From Margaritifera margaritifera (taxonomy: Eukaryota; Mollusca; Bivalvia; Unionida; Margaritiferidae), in NCBI GenBank assembly GCA_029931535.1, contig JAQPZY010001596.1, forward strand, positions 1,614,001-1,678,000: a stretch of DNA of 64,000 nt, given 5' to 3'. A program made the position numbers and the translations under genes. How positions within the stretch are numbered: the stretch's first letter is position 1; the number at the start of each line of letters is the position of its first letter. The notes under the pieces are model-generated. The model ran no database searches and had not been told where the DNA came from. It saw nothing but the letters and a program-made list of their open reading frames with translations. Shown here piece after piece: positions 10,991-23,386 of the stretch.

Positions 10991-13620
10991 GACTTTCCTT
11001 GGCAATATTTGGTACAACTGAGGAAACCAGCAAAGATCAATTCTAAATCAAACAGAGGCTATAACTCATTCAAATGTTGATAGAAAAGTGAAAATCTAAC
11101 TTAATATAGGTCTCTTTTAATATTGAGCTTCATACCAAACATGACTTCAATCTATGAAGTCCTTCAAATGTTATTGACTGGAAAGGAAATTCATGTTACA
11201 AACTTCTACGTCAAAATGTGAACAATATTACTTGGTAAATCACCAGAGATTTTGAAAGGTCTCATACACACTTTATTATTTTCTTTCACAGGACTGTTAT
11301 TGCAATTATTAAAATTGTATACCAATTTTTCTTTTTAATTTGTTAATTAGAGACCAAAGTCACAACCACATAGTTTTACCACAATCTCTTTCAGTGTTCA
11401 TGCTGCTATGATACACCTAGGTAAAAAGTTATGTCATATCAATGATGTCATGTTATGATGGTATCATTGTGAGCTGTGCAGTAAGTGTTGATTTTATAAA
11501 AGCAAAGTACCTTATGTTCTCGAAAACTTATATATGATATACAGAATGGAAGGTTTGGCTAACACAAAAAAAAAATGGTCAGTTAGTCAGTGAACATTTC
11601 CTTGAACTGTTGTGCAAAATTTAATCAAACTGACATTTTTCAAAATATTCTGGTATATTTTCAAGAAGTGTCGTAGTTTGTTGAATTTGTTGACATTTCA
11701 AACTAAAACTATTAGTAATGGGTGCATTGCAAACAGCCCTGCTCACTACAATTTGCACAGCTGGGCCTTAAACAGATGAACTTGTGTCAGGAAACGAACA
11801 TTAGGAGAATGGGCAGTCAGGGGAAATAATTCGTCCAAATTATGATATGGAATGCTGGAAATCCAACTCATTCAAATAAAGGTGCATGACAAAGTGCAAT
11901 GAAATCAAACATTCATTTGTAAAGTTAAGCTTTAGAAACTTAATTATGGAGGACAGAAAATCTTGGGCTACAACTCCTCTAAATATTAATGTGGAACACC
12001 GGAAATAAAACTCGTTCAAGGTTTCATTAGTAAGAAGCTGCATGCCAGATTTGGCTGATATCTGACAATCTTGGTAAAGCTATGCTGAAGAAAGCCTGGA
12101 AGAAGGCAATCAGGGACCATATGTGTTCTAAATGATAATGTGGAATGCTTGAAATGAATCTTATCCAAAGTTTCATAAATATAAAGCAGCATGCTAAGTT
12201 TGGTTGAAATCCAAGATTCCTGGGTAAGTGATGCTACTGAAACTAAAGTCAGGAGGATGGGCAGTCAGGGGCCACAATTCAAGTAAATACCAATGTGGAA
12301 TGCAAAGTCTCATCAGTAAAAATCTGCATGCCAAATTTGGTTGCTATGCAACCAAATCCTTGACAAAGTAATACTGCAGAAAACAAAGTTTGGAAGGGCA
12401 ATCAAGGACAACAACTGTTCAAGATGATAATGTGGACTGCCTTAAATGGAACTTGTCCAAGGTCTCATAAATACAAAATTTGGTTGAAATCCAACAATCC
12501 TTGGTAATGCTGCAGAAAACAAAGTCAGGAGGATTGACAATCAGGGACCACAATTCTTCTAAATACTAACATGGAACACTGCAAATGAAACTCATTTCTT
12601 GTCTCATAAATACAACTGCCAGCCAAATTTGGCTGAAATAAAACAATCCTTAGTAAAGTAATGCTGCAGAAACAAGAACTGGAAGACTGACAATCTGAGG
12701 CCATAACAGGACTTGAAATTAGCGGTAGACCACTAGCCTGAGGTTAGTAAATTTCCTGTAAGACTAGTAGTTTTCATAATTTCAATAGTCCGATGGCTAG
12801 CAAAGTTTTGGTTATGCCCAGTCAGTATTTTGTGGGAAGAACTAGTAAACAAAATTTATGTTAAATTCTAGGCCTGCACAACTCAAGTACATTATGTCTT
12901 GGAATGCTTGAAATCAAACAAACTAAAGGTTTTATGAATATGAAGGTGCATGCTAAATTAAGTCAAAATTCAAAAATCCTCAGCAAAGTTATGCTACAGA
13001 AAGCAAAGTTAGAAAAATGGGAAATCAGGGGCCATAACTCCTCTAATCAATGTTATATAACACTGGAAATCTAAATTATCCAAGCTGTCATCAATATCAA
13101 TTTTGCATGTCAAATTTAGTTTAAAAAAACCTGACCATTGGTACAGTAATATTGCAGAAACTACAGGCAGGAGGTCAGAAAATCAGAGGGGCATAACTAA
13201 TGTAAATTGTATCATGGAACAATGGAAATCAAAACCATTCTAGGTCTCATCAATATAAAGCCACAGACCAAAATTGGTTGAAGTCCAACAAACCATGGGA
13301 AAGTTGTGCTGCGAAAGCGAGTCAGAGGGGACAATTAGGGGACACAACTCCTGTAAATGTCATGAAATGCAGGACATCAAATTCATTCAGGGACTCCTCA
13401 ATATACAGCTCTATGCTAAACTTAGTTAAAATCCAACAATCAATGTTAAGATAAGCTGTGGATATGAAAATTAGGACAATATGCAATCTGGGGCCATAAC
13501 TCCTCTCAATGATGACACAGAAAGCTGGAAATTGAACTCTTCTGAGGTCTCATCAATATTAATGACAAATCTTGCTTAAAATTCAACAATTCCCTGTAAA
13601 TTTATCTTGCAGAAACCATA
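10990..13620. repeat. Array of about 165-bp units ('ggccataact' family)
   Basis: Diverged units recur across the span, best preserved from about 11760. Each holds GGCCATAACTCCTCTAA, a GGAAATCAAA-like stretch, TCTCATMAATATAAAG, GCATGCCAAATTTGGTTGAA and CAACAATCCTTGGTAAAG, then GCAGAAA and GGGCAATCAGGGG. The 10990-11500 part is much more decayed. Arrays of this length inside interspersed elements are known in bivalves as pearl or Helitron-like elements; that class is an inference. Confidence 0.75.
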
Positions 13621-14073
13621 TTTTGATGGACATCATTACTACAGAACTCTGCTATCTTCGTCAAGTGGTGCCCTAATTAAAGCTTGGAAGAATAAAACTG
13701 TTTTTGTACGAGTTCATGATAAACTTTTATAGCAGAAATTCATAAACACCTTGACATTTTGTCCAGGCATAACATTTTACATTTGAATATATGAATCTGC
13801 TACATATAAATACAATCCATTTTTAAACTTATTTTTTTTATTTTTATTTTTATTAATTTAATCCCAAATTATAAAAAGCACTGATAATTACATTGCACAC
13901 ATTCTGAATTGAACATTACTGAAAAAGTTGATTTGGAGTTTGTCACGATTGCAACTGAATATTCACACTAATTTCCACAACGTATGATTAATTTTCTCAT
14001 GAAAGTTACTAATTTACATCAGAATATTTAACTGTAATTTTTCTTTGAATATAGTAAAATATCAGTTATCTGG
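13621..14073. other. No recognised feature
   Basis: AT-rich spacer with homopolymer T/A runs. Confidence 0.4.
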
Positions 14074-14466
14074 ATGACACTTTTTTGGACTTCTCTATAC
14101 AAAGTTCTAGACTTTGGACTTCTCATCTTAGATATACACAGCTCGATACTTTTGATTTCTCACCCTAGATATACACAGCTCCAGGCTTTGGGCTTCTCAC
14201 CCCAGATACACACAGTTCTAGACTTTGGACTTCTCATTTCAGATATACACAGTTCTAGACTTTGGACTTCTCATCCCAGATATATACAGCTCCAGACTTT
14301 GAACCTCACTAGCATACAGACCAACAGAATATGCAGCAGATATACACAGCTCTTGACTTGGAACTTCTCTATCATACAGCCCAAAAGAATGTGCCCCAAA
14401 TATACACAGCTCTAGACTTGGGACTTCTTGATCATACTGAGTGTACCCTAGATATACACAGCTCTA
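14074..14466. repeat. 'gatatacacag' tandem array, left part
   Basis: Units of about 40 bp, later 60 bp, carry AGATATACACAGCTCTAGAC and TTTGGACTTCTCATC variants. The same array resumes at 15583-15838, so it was split by the pogo-like insertion. Its 113-codon ORF is repeat-derived. Confidence 0.9.
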
Positions 14467-14658
14467 TACAGTGGTCCCCCTCTTATAAGGCCACCCCTTC
14501 TGCAGCAAAAAAGTGGCCTTATAAGACGGGTGGCCTTTCTAGAGGGGGATCACACAGTTGTGAGAAATAACTACATATAAAGTATAAAAGATGTAACTAA
14601 TTTTTATATATTTTATATTTTCATTTAAAAATCACAGGAATATTATCTGGTTAAGGAC

Positions 14659-14982
14659 TCAATATGATAAAACTAATATCAATGAAATTTTTAAAAAATA
14701 TGAATAATCATGAATCGTGGTGCAAAACAACATTGTCGGTAAATTCTGGGCACAAACATTTGGTTGTAACTCTCCCTGTACGTCCGTCGATTCCGTCTTC
14801 CCACTCAATGCAGTTGAATGTATATTGACGATGTTTATTTGAATCTTTCTGACATAAAATTTCTCCGTAGTTATCAAAAGACTCTCCCTCTTTTCGTTTA
14901 ATTTAATTGCTTTCACTTTTTGTTCTAAACTGAGAATGTCGGACGATATTTTGCGACAACTTAATCCTTCGCGGGCATTCAC
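14659..14982 (-). pseudogene. pogo/Tigger transposase N-terminal fragment
   Basis: An open minus-strand stretch of 107 codons. Residues about 16-50 hold LSLEQKVKAIKLNEKRES followed by EKFYVRKIQINIV. This fits the CENP-B/pogo-type helix-turn-helix that opens Tigger transposases (usual pattern LTLEQKVEVI...EKGES...A..F.V.K.QI..I). The DDE domain that should follow is missing; after about residue 75 the reading frame runs into unrelated sequence. It is probably a decayed DNA-binding domain rather than an expressed host gene. Confidence 0.7.
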
Positions 14983-15178
14983 GCGTGAGGCACAGTGTTT
15001 ACAACGGAAGTGAGTCTGTCACGTGATAGACTTTTTTGTCTTCTTCCCCAGTCTGGTACCAGGTTATCTACATTTCATAATCTATTAGAGAGAAGCCACA
15101 AAGGCTAACATACCATTTTACTATCTGGCGACCGGATGTCACGCTGACTTGAGCTGAACAATGCTGTGCTTCTCAGCG

Positions 15179-15250
15179 GTTAGCTTTTGTCCTCTTGATA
15201 ATTATCGGTGGTATTAATAGCCAGTAATTATCAAAGTGACAAAAGCTAAC
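15179..15250. other. Strong hairpin inside the pogo-like element
   Basis: GTTAGCTTTTGTC at 15179 pairs with GACAAAAGCTAAC at 15238, and inside it TTGATAATTAT pairs with AATTATCAA. This gives a 72-nt nested stem. It may be a separate tiny palindromic insertion. Confidence 0.7.
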
Positions 15251-15582
15251 ATCTAAGGAACACATGGCAGTAATTGGATTACTTAACTCTTTGTAAGGAT
15301 TAAAGTTACTTTATTGGCATGTTGGAACAAAATGTCAATGTGTTGAATTGAGAAATTAAAAAATATTATCGAGATTTTACTCTGTAAACAACCATTATGT
15401 GGCCGCTCGCGGGGGTAAATTTGACCGCTTTTGCACTAAAATGCTGGCCGCTGGTCGCGTTGGAGGGGTGGCCGTCCTTGAGGGGTACTTTTGAACACAA
15501 ACTCGTCGGTGCCAAGGGATTGTGGCCGTATAAAGCGGGTGGCCGCTGGTCAGGGGGGCCGTTCAAGAGGGGGACCACTGTA

Positions 15583-15838
15583 TTTCAGACTTCTTGATCA
15601 TAAAGTGTACCCCAGATATACACAGCTCTAGACTTGGGACATCTTGATCATACTGAGTGTGCCCCAGATATGCACAGCTCTAGACTATGGGACTTCTTGA
15701 TAATATTGTCCCACAGATATACACAGCTTTAGACTTGGGACTTCTTGATCATACTGGCCAGTGTGCCCCAGATATACACAGCTCTAGACTTGGGACTTCT
15801 TCATACTGAGTGTTCCCCAGATATACACAACTTTAGAT
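15583..15838. repeat. 'gatatacacag' tandem array, right part
   Basis: Continues the left part: CAGATATACACAGCTCTAGA, CTTGGGACTTCTTGATCATA and GAGTGTGCCCC repeat with a spacing of about 60 bp. Confidence 0.9.
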
Positions 15839-16323
15839 AAGCAGTGCATTTTCATATTTTATGCAAATTTACAAACAATGCATAAAGAAATCTTTTCATG
15901 CATTCAAATTATTCAAATCAATTTAATTTTTAGCATTTAGTCCAAAATGTCATCACCGTATATTGCCCCTGCCATAAGCAAAGTTCATGTTTTGTGATGA
16001 TGCATTCAATCAATGTAAATTATGCTATCAGTGTAAGTTTCGGATGTTTGTTCATGTTTTAAATAACAGTACCTTATCAATGTGAGAACACTAACTCAAA
16101 CAGAACCATATAATCGAACACACCTTGATATAGTTTAAATCATTAAACAAGCTGATGCATTCCGAAAGGCATCATTAACATCTTGATGATTACAACTCAG
16201 TCTGGAATAATAAGTTTGTTTGTGTGAAGACACGTTTTGTGACAATTACCTAGAATCTTTAAAGACCTTTTCCCAAAAGTCAATGAAACATTAGCAAATG
16301 AATTGTTAATGACAGAATGAGTT
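15839..16323. other. No recognised feature
   Basis: AT-rich spacer. Confidence 0.4.
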
Positions 16324-16481
16324 TGGTATGGTTTAGCATTTTACAGTGCTGCATTGAAGCAAAGTGCCTTACCCAGGGACACACCATGAGAGTTGACCTG
16401 GGCTGATCCAATGGTAGGATTCAAACCCATATCCTTCTGATTGCGAGCCGGGAAAGCTAACCACTAAGCTACCACAGCTCC
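16324..16481 (-). mobile_element. SINE, V-SINE/RUDI-like
   Basis: Read on the minus strand it opens GGAGCTGTGGTAGCTTAGTGG, a tRNA-type A box. Then comes GGGTTTGAATCCTACC, a B box, followed by a central block GTGTGTCCCTGGGTAAGGCA, CTTTGCTTCAATGC. The same head and central block occur at 27.6, 37.2, 38.1 and 56.8 kb. The conserved 'TGGGCAAGGCACTTTA' block is the V-domain feature reported for molluscan RUDI; the family name is from memory of that domain. The 3' tail is short. Confidence 0.85.
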
Positions 16482-18084
16482 TTAATAATCAGTTTGGGAG
16501 AATAGCCAACACATTTATAGAAGCATCTATTGCACTTAAACCAATACACTAAAATAATTTGTCATCATTATAAAAGGCTGCTAGTATCTCAAACCAAATT
16601 GTCAATAGATTCATAACCAGATGACAGTAAGCAACTGCTTATCCCCATAACCACCACCACAATTCAAAAATTAATTTGTTGACAAAACCCATTCTTATAT
16701 GTACCGGTAACATAAACTCTCAACAGGATACAAATGTATACCAAATTTCATGAAGATATTCCAAACGGTTCATTAGATGTTAACTGTCATGAGTATGACG
16801 GAGAGATGGATGGACATTATTTGTTTTTTAAACATTGGAATATCTCTAAAAATGCTGATCTGACTCTGGGAATATCTTTAAAAATGCTGATATGACTCAA
16901 CCCATCCTTATAGAAGGCACATTGTCTAGTCGTCATACAAGAGCATATCTACATGTAGTTTCATTAAAAAAATACCTTTAAAACAGTTACGGTTGAGCAC
17001 TACAGTTTCGTACTTTGCATAGGGTTAGATTTTTAAAGAAAAAGAATTTCCCAGGTTTTCCTCACTGGTAATCCTAGCTATTTAAAGAAGACCTTGTATA
17101 TCTTAGATCTTGTTAAAAGAACTTTTAATTCCCTCTATTTTGGTGTATGATTGATGGGTGTAATTTGGGTTATAGAGTATACAATTTGGCCTTATTTCAG
17201 ATGTGCACCTCTCAAAACACTGCTAGCTCCACTTGGTCATTTTCACTTCCTGAACTTCAAAGGTAAATTTTTGAAAAATGAGCCAATAATTTTTTTAAAA
17301 TACTTTTGATATACATCTATTTTGTAAATCATTCATTGCTCTTTCAGAAGCTGGTAGTGCCTACTCTGGCAAAATTCATTTTCCCAATTTTAGTAACTGT
17401 TAAAGTTAGTGTACTTTGGACAAATTCTGTGTGCTTAGATCATGCATGATTTGCACAAGGACAAGATGTAAAGAAATTTCAGCCACAGTACATAAAAGTA
17501 GCATAGAGGTATGCCAACATTCTCTCCACTGTGCAAGTTGCAAATGCAAACAACTTCACCTTACACCTGTCACTCTGTCAGAAGTACACAATATCTGCAG
17601 AGTGCAACCTAAGAATATACGATGTATAAATACAATTTTCGAAAATGGGGAGACAACTCTAAAAGTACTATTATGACATGGCTGAATCTTATATGGGATG
17701 CAAACTCTAGTGACGATACAAATACAAAAGTTTCACAAAGATATCTCAAATGGTTCAGAAGACATTAACCAGAATGTGACAGGCAAATAGATGGATGGAC
17801 ACAGTTTGTAAAAATGAGGCCCAAGTGGTTCTGAGATCACTCATCAGCATGACATGTGCCTAGCAGCTAAACGCGAGAGCTGTAGAGCAAGAAATCTAGG
17901 TCAGTAGGATGCTCTCTGTAGAAACTTCCAATACTATTGATTGCATATATTATAAAAACTATTGTTTCAAGGTTCTCCATATTTTGTACCTTCATCCATA
18001 TTTAATTGCACATCAGCATAATTTGTCCAGTACTGAAGTGCCTTAAATACCAGTATACTTTTCGTCAAAGTAGGTTAATTCTGA
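16482..18084. other. Spacer with scattered fragments of mollusc-type repeats
   Basis: No genes. Fragments at 16700-16830 and 17680-17810 share ATACCAAATTTCATGAAGAT or AAGTTTCACAAAGATAT, then GGTTCA...GA.ATTAAC and GATGGATGGACA. An ORF over 17416-17676 is cysteine-rich but without a recognisable finger pattern. Confidence 0.4.
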
Positions 18085-21000
18085 ATGTTTTTAGAGAAAA
18101 AGTAACAGCAGCAATATCTGATGGCAGAATGACATCATTGGTGTACAAGAGACCCAATTGTGCCTGAGATCACTCAACTGCTGACCTCTGCCTAATAGCC
18201 ATATACAGGAGCAGTTAACAAAAAAAATCTGGATCAGTAGGATGCTTTTTCTATACATTTTTTCCAATGTTGCTGATTGCACACATTGTGAAAACAACTG
18301 TTTCAAAATTTCTCCAGTTTTTATACATTTGATGAAACATCACGATCTGTCAAATACTGAAAGGGCTCTCTGTAAGAATTCTTTCTGTCAGAGTTGGTCA
18401 AAGTCTGTTAAATAGTTATTTTTAAGACAAAGTTGTGTAAATGTTTTAATACTTTTAGTATCTCCCATCATATTTGATTGTGGAACAGCACGATTTCTAT
18501 AAATGTTAAAGGCATTCAAGCTAGAATGCTTTCTGCCCAAAATTGGTCAAATTCTGTTCAGAGTCTTTTTAGAATAAGTTATTAGAAGTTTTTATATTTT
18601 TAGCAGCAGCAGCCATATTTGATGGCAGAATGGCATCACTTGTACAAAGTTAGAAGCCCTTGATGCCAATATGTTTTCTGTCAAATTTGGTAAAATTTTG
18701 TTGAGTGGTTTTGAGAAGTCATTCAAAGAATTTATATTCTTATTAACAGTGTCCATATTTAATGGCAAATCAGCAGCACTTGTATAAATCTGAAATCCCC
18801 TCATGCCACAATGGTATTTCTGTTGTCAAATTTGGTCAAATCCTGATGAGCATTTTTGAGAAGTCATGTTGAGGTTTGTTTTTTAAGTACCAGTTGCCAT
18901 ATATGATAACAGATAAACATCATTTGTACAAACTTGATCAAGCCTTTATGCTGATGCTTCCTCTCAAATTTACTGAAATTCCGTTGAGTGGTTTATAGCA
19001 GTAGTTGTTGAAAATTTTTTATATTTTGAGTAACAATGACAATATTTGATGGCAGACTCACATCTGTTCAAGTTTGAAAGACATCTATACCAGGATGCTT
19101 TCTGTTAAATTTGGTAAAATTCTGTTGAGCAGCTCTGAGAAAAAGTTGTATAAAAATTTGTCTATTTTTACTAATGGCAGCCATATCTGATGACAGATTA
19201 GCCTCATTTGAACAAATTTAAAAGACCTTTTTTGCCAGGATGGTCAAATTTAGTTTAGCATTTTTCTTTAAAAGTTGCAAATATATATTGTAAAAGGATG
19301 ATGCATGATGGTCAGACAGTGCATGACAGGTCAGGTAGGCATAAAATTTAAAGCCTTTTAGCCTCGATACTCTGTCAAATTTGGTCAAGTTCTGTGCAGC
19401 AGTTTTTGAGAAGCAGATTCACCATTTTTCCATTTTTAATAACAACAGCCATAATAAATAGCAGATCAGCAACATTTGTACCAACTTGAAATCCCATTAA
19501 TCCAGGAAGCTTTTTGTCACATTTTTACCAACTTGAAATCCCATTAATCCAGGATGCAATTTGTCACATTTGTACCAACTTGAAATCCCATTAATCCAGG
19601 ATGCTTTTTGTCACATTTGTACCAACTTGAAATCCCATTAATCCAGGATGCTTTTTGGCACATTTGTACCAACTTGAAATCTCATTAATCCAGGATGCTT
19701 TTTGTCACATTTGTTCAAATTCCGCTAAGCAGTTTTTGAGAAGTCATTTGTAAGTTTAGCAACGGTGGTCTATTTTAAGGCAGAACAGCATCATTTGTAC
19801 ATATCTGAAAGCCCTTCATGCCAGGATGCTTTGTGTTATTTAAATGATTTTCTATTTTTAGTAATGGCTGCTCAGCATCATTTGTAAAAATGGTAAAGCC
19901 CTTAAGGCCAGGATACTTTCTGTCAAATTTTGTGAGATCCGGTTGAGCAGTTTTTGATCAGTCATTTAAAGATTTTTTAGTTTTTACTAATGGCAGCCAT
20001 AATAGACATCAGATCAGCATTTTTTTTATAACTTTAACAGCACTTCATACTAGGATGCTTTGTGTCAAATTTGGTCAAATTGTGTTGAGCAGCATTGGAG
20101 TTTGAGAAGAAGTCATTTAAAGTTTTCTCTTTCTTTGGTAATGGTGGCCATATTTGATGGTGTATTGCTTTCATTTACACAAGCATGAGGTCCTTCATAC
20201 CAGGATGCTTTCTGTCAACTTTGGTCTATTTCTATTTTGTGGTTTTTGAGAAGAAGTCATTTAAAGGTTGATCTATTTTTACTAACAGCAACCATATATT
20301 TTATAGTGGTTTGGCATCATTTGCATGAAACTGAAAGCTCTTTTTGCCTTGATGCTTTCTGTTAAATGTGGTCAAATTCTTATGAGCAGTTTTTGAGAAG
20401 TTGTTGAATTCTTTGTATATTTTTAGCAATTGTTGCTATATTTTTGATTGCTTATTGACATCATTTCCAAACATTTGAGAGTCCATTTGGCCCAGATGCT
20501 TTCTGTCAAATTTGGACAACTTCTGTTGAGCATTGTTTGAGAAGAAGTCATATAAAGGTTTTCTATTTTTAGTAATGGTGGCCATATTTGATGGTATATT
20601 AGCATCATATGCACAAACAGGAAAGCCATTCATGTCCATATACTTTCTGTCAAATTTGGTCAAATGCTGCTGGTCTTTTAAAAGAAGTAATGTAACTGAT
20701 TTCTTATATTTTGGATAATGTTGGTCATATTTGATGGTGGTTCAGCATCGTTTGTAAAAAAAACTGAAAGCCCTTCTTGCCTGGATCCTTTCTGTCTAAT
20801 TTGCTCAAAATCTCTTGATCAGTCTTTGAGAAGTTGTTTAAAGGTTTTTGTTTATTTGGTAATGGCAGCCATGTTTGATTGCAGGTTGGCATCATTTGTA
20901 AAAACTTTAAAGCCCTTTGTGTCAGGATGCTTGCTTTCGAATTTGGTTAACTATTGTTGAGCGTTGTTTGAGAAGTCACGGAAGGGTTTGTTTTCTATCT

Positions 21001-21520
21001 TTAGTAATGATGATCATATGTGATGGTGGATCTGTATCAGTTGTATAAAATTAAAAGCCCGTCATGCTAGAATGTTTTCTGCAAAATTTTGTCAAATTCT
21101 GTTGAGTCATTTTTAATAAGTCATTTATATGTTTTTCTTTTTTTAGTTACAGCAGTCATATTTGAATGGCAGATTGGTATCTTCTGTAAAAATCTGAAAG
21201 CCCTTCATGTCAGACTGCCTGCTGTCAAATTTGGGAAAGTTCAAATGTGCAGTTTTTAAAGTCATTTCAAGGTTTTTCTATTTTAAAAAATGGCACCCAT
21301 ATCGATATGTTATTGCAGACTGGACTTATTTGTACAACGTTGAAAGACCTCTATGAGAGGATGCTTTCTGTCAAATTTGGTCCAATTCTGATGAGCAGTC
21401 TTTGAGAAGAAGTCATTTAAATGTTTGCCTGTCTTCTCTAACAGCAACACTATTTTATCACAGATCTGCAATATCTGTACAATCTCACAAGCCTTTCATG
21501 CTCTCTTTCAAGTTAGATTG
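18085..21520 (+). repeat. 3.4-kb array of about 130-165-bp units
   Basis: Twenty or so diverged units. Each carries GGCAGCCATATTTGATGGCA, GCATCATTTGTACAAA, TGAAAGCCCTTCATGCCAGG, ATGCTTTCTGTCAAATTTGG and GTTTTTGAGAAGTCATTTAA. Numerous short ORFs on both strands are shadows of these units. The right edge passes into a tail ending GGTCAGGTGAGCAAAG near 21625, like the ends at 23077 and 25914. It is therefore probably the body of a Helitron-like or pearl-type element. Confidence 0.85.
19480..19716. repeat. 47-bp tandem repeat nested in the large array
   Basis: Five near-identical units begin at 19480, 19527, 19574, 19621 and 19668 (ACCAACTTGAAATCCCATTA, then ATCCAGGATGCTTTTTGTCA). It is a local amplification of less than one large unit, more homogeneous than its host array and so younger. 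Confidence 0.95.
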
Positions 21521-21823
21521 AATATGTTCAGTATTTTTTTAGAAGATGAGAACTGCAAATATTGATGGATGTACAATGAAGGCAGGGCCATACCATTAAC
21601 ACACTTGTCCTTATGGTCAGGTGAGCAAAGATGGAGATAAGAGTTAATTTTTTACACCACAAAATGTCTAGTTATGATACAAGTTAAGCATACCAAGTTC
21701 CATCAAGATATCCGAAAAGGATTCTGGAGACATTAAGTAAATAAAAGTGTGACAGACGGAAGGACAGATGACCTGACTCTATGTGCAGGGTGCAGGTGTA
21801 TAATTAACATGGTCTGTGGAATT

Positions 21824-21846
21824 TTCTCTCTCTCTCTCTCTCTCTC
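21824..21846. repeat. (CT)n microsatellite
   Basis: Uninterrupted CT/TC dinucleotides. Confidence 0.95.
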
Positions 21847-21951
21847 GTTTAGTATCAGGTATATTGCGGTACCCACAGTAGTGCTAAAAGCAATACTGCT
21901 GTGGTCAGGCTGCACTGTTGCTGCTCTTATACTGTTCAGCTGTTAGAAATA

Positions 21952-22337
21952 CAGTGGTCCACAGCATATCTGCTAAACTCCTCACTGACATGCAACTGAA
22001 TACTAAGCAAAAAATCCATTCAAATACATTGCACTGATATGCCACTTAAAGGTCAATAAAAGTGCATGCAGTAAAGCAGAAAATCCATTCAAATACATTG
22101 CACTGATATGCCACTTAAAGGTCAATAAAAGTGCATGCAGTAAAGCAGAAAATCCATTCAAATACATTGCACTGATATGCCACTTAAAGGTCACTAAAAG
22201 TGCATGCAGTAAAGCAGAAAATCCATTCAAATACATTGCACTTCCACTGATACGCCACTTAAAGGTCACTAAAAGTGCATGCAGCAAAGCTCCTCCAAAT
22301 CTGATGCATCTTTATTGAACAGTTTAGTAGACCACTG
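21952..22337. mobile_element. Short pogo-like MITE with an internal 69-bp array
   Basis: The left end CAGTGGTCCAC is mirrored by GTAGACCACTG at the right; the left copy is preceded by TA. Inside, 22012-22290 is four units of 69 bp (starts 22012, 22081, 22150, 22219), each with AAATCCATTCAAATACATTG and CACTTAAAGGTCAATAAAAG. The last unit has a 6-bp insertion. The end sequence matches the start of the 14.5 kb pogo-like element. It has no coding capacity beyond the repeat. Confidence 0.7.
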
Positions 22338-22589
22338 TTTTTCTGCTGAAATGTCTTAATTCATACAGCTGCTTCTTCTGTACTGAGTTAATTCGGCTGC
22401 ATTTCTGCTGCAAAATCTTTGTTTTCTTTTTTTCCACTGCAAATCTGCTTAAACTCATTTATGTTTCACCTCTCGTAAACTTTTACAGAACAAATTGTTC
22501 ATTCTTCCACTTAAAAAACCCCAGAAAATCCTTCATAAATATTTGTTGTTCTGATATCCAGAGTAAACCTGCAGAATAAATATTATATT

Positions 22590-23077
22590 TGGATTTCACT
22601 CATACCTGAACTTATCCATGGTTTTGATGATATATGCTTACATACCAAATATGATTGAATCTGATCAGAAATATGGCCTTTACAGTGTTACAAGTCCACA
22701 AATTCAGCCAATCAGATGCATAATCACCTCAATAATATGCGTGGATGTCGCTCATAATGAAATTTATCTGTGATCTTGATGATATCAGCTTACATACCAA
22801 GTCTGATCAAAATGTGATCAGAAATATGGTCTCGAGAGTGTTCACAAGCTCAACCAATCAGATGCAAGATCAACTCATTAATATCCATCAATGTCACTCA
22901 TAATCAAACTCATTCAAGATCATGATGATATAAATTTACATATCAAGCGCAATCAAAATCTGATCAGAAATGAATACCTCTCAAGTGCCCACAAACAGTT
23001 GTTGATAGATGGACTGACAATGCACAATAGATGTAGGGTCATACCAAAGCTCACTTAGCCTATAGCCAGGTGAGCTA
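22590..23077 (+). repeat. Array of about 150-bp units with a hairpin end
   Basis: Three units carry CCAATCAGATGCA, TCACCTCATTAATAT, TCACTCATAAT, GATGATAT and CTGATCAGAAATATGG. The right terminus forms AGCTCACTTAG...CAGGTGAGCTAAG, an inverted repeat followed by CTAA. The same unit family builds 24870-25900. Confidence 0.8.
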
Positions 23078-23203
23078 AGAATGTTACTTTGAATTTTAAG
23101 AATTTTACTATTTTGCCATTATCATTGCTCTGTATATCTTTTTGGGAATACCTTAATGTGCCTAGCACTATTAAACCAGGATTTTGCTGATGTGCAATTA
23201 AAT

Positions 23204-23309
23204 CACATACATACATACATACATACATACATACATACATACATACATACATACATACATACATACATACATACATACATACATACATACATACATACAT
23301 ACATACATA
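23204..23309. repeat. (ACAT)n microsatellite
   Basis: About 26 pure tetranucleotides. It produces a spurious YVCM-type ORF on the minus strand. Immediately after it, a 39-bp segment (ACTAGTGGCTGTATGCTTCT...) is duplicated in tandem at 23309-23386. Confidence 0.98.
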
Positions 23310-23386
23310 ACTAGTGGCTGTATGCTTCTTCTCTATATAACAATTCTAACTAGTGGCTGTATGCTTCTTCTCTATATAACAATTCT

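Larger units (their letters stand above)
14469..15580. mobile_element. pogo/Tigger-like DNA transposon remnant, 1.1 kb
   Basis: Terminal inverted repeats are CAGTGGTCCCCCTCTT at the left and its exact complement AAGAGGGGGACCACTG at the right. TA flanks both sides (14467-14468, 15581-15582), as expected for pogo/Tc1-mariner insertion. It interrupts a tandem array that continues on both sides. Subterminal GGCCAC/GTGGCC phrases recur at both ends. A transposase N-terminus remnant lies on the minus strand. The catalytic domain is absent, so the element is non-autonomous. Confidence 0.88.

Noticed and set aside
16395..16481. tRNA gene from A- and B-box matches
   Set aside because: The cloverleaf cannot be completed, and the sequence continues into the SINE body; the same applies to heads at 38.0, 47.4, 48.2 and 56.8 kb.
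17416..17676. Cysteine-rich 86-codon ORF
   Set aside because: Cysteine spacing does not fit a known finger or disulphide-rich fold, and no splice sites or signal peptide are evident.
23055..23300. ORF with YVCM repeats
   Set aside because: Translation of the (ACAT)n microsatellite.
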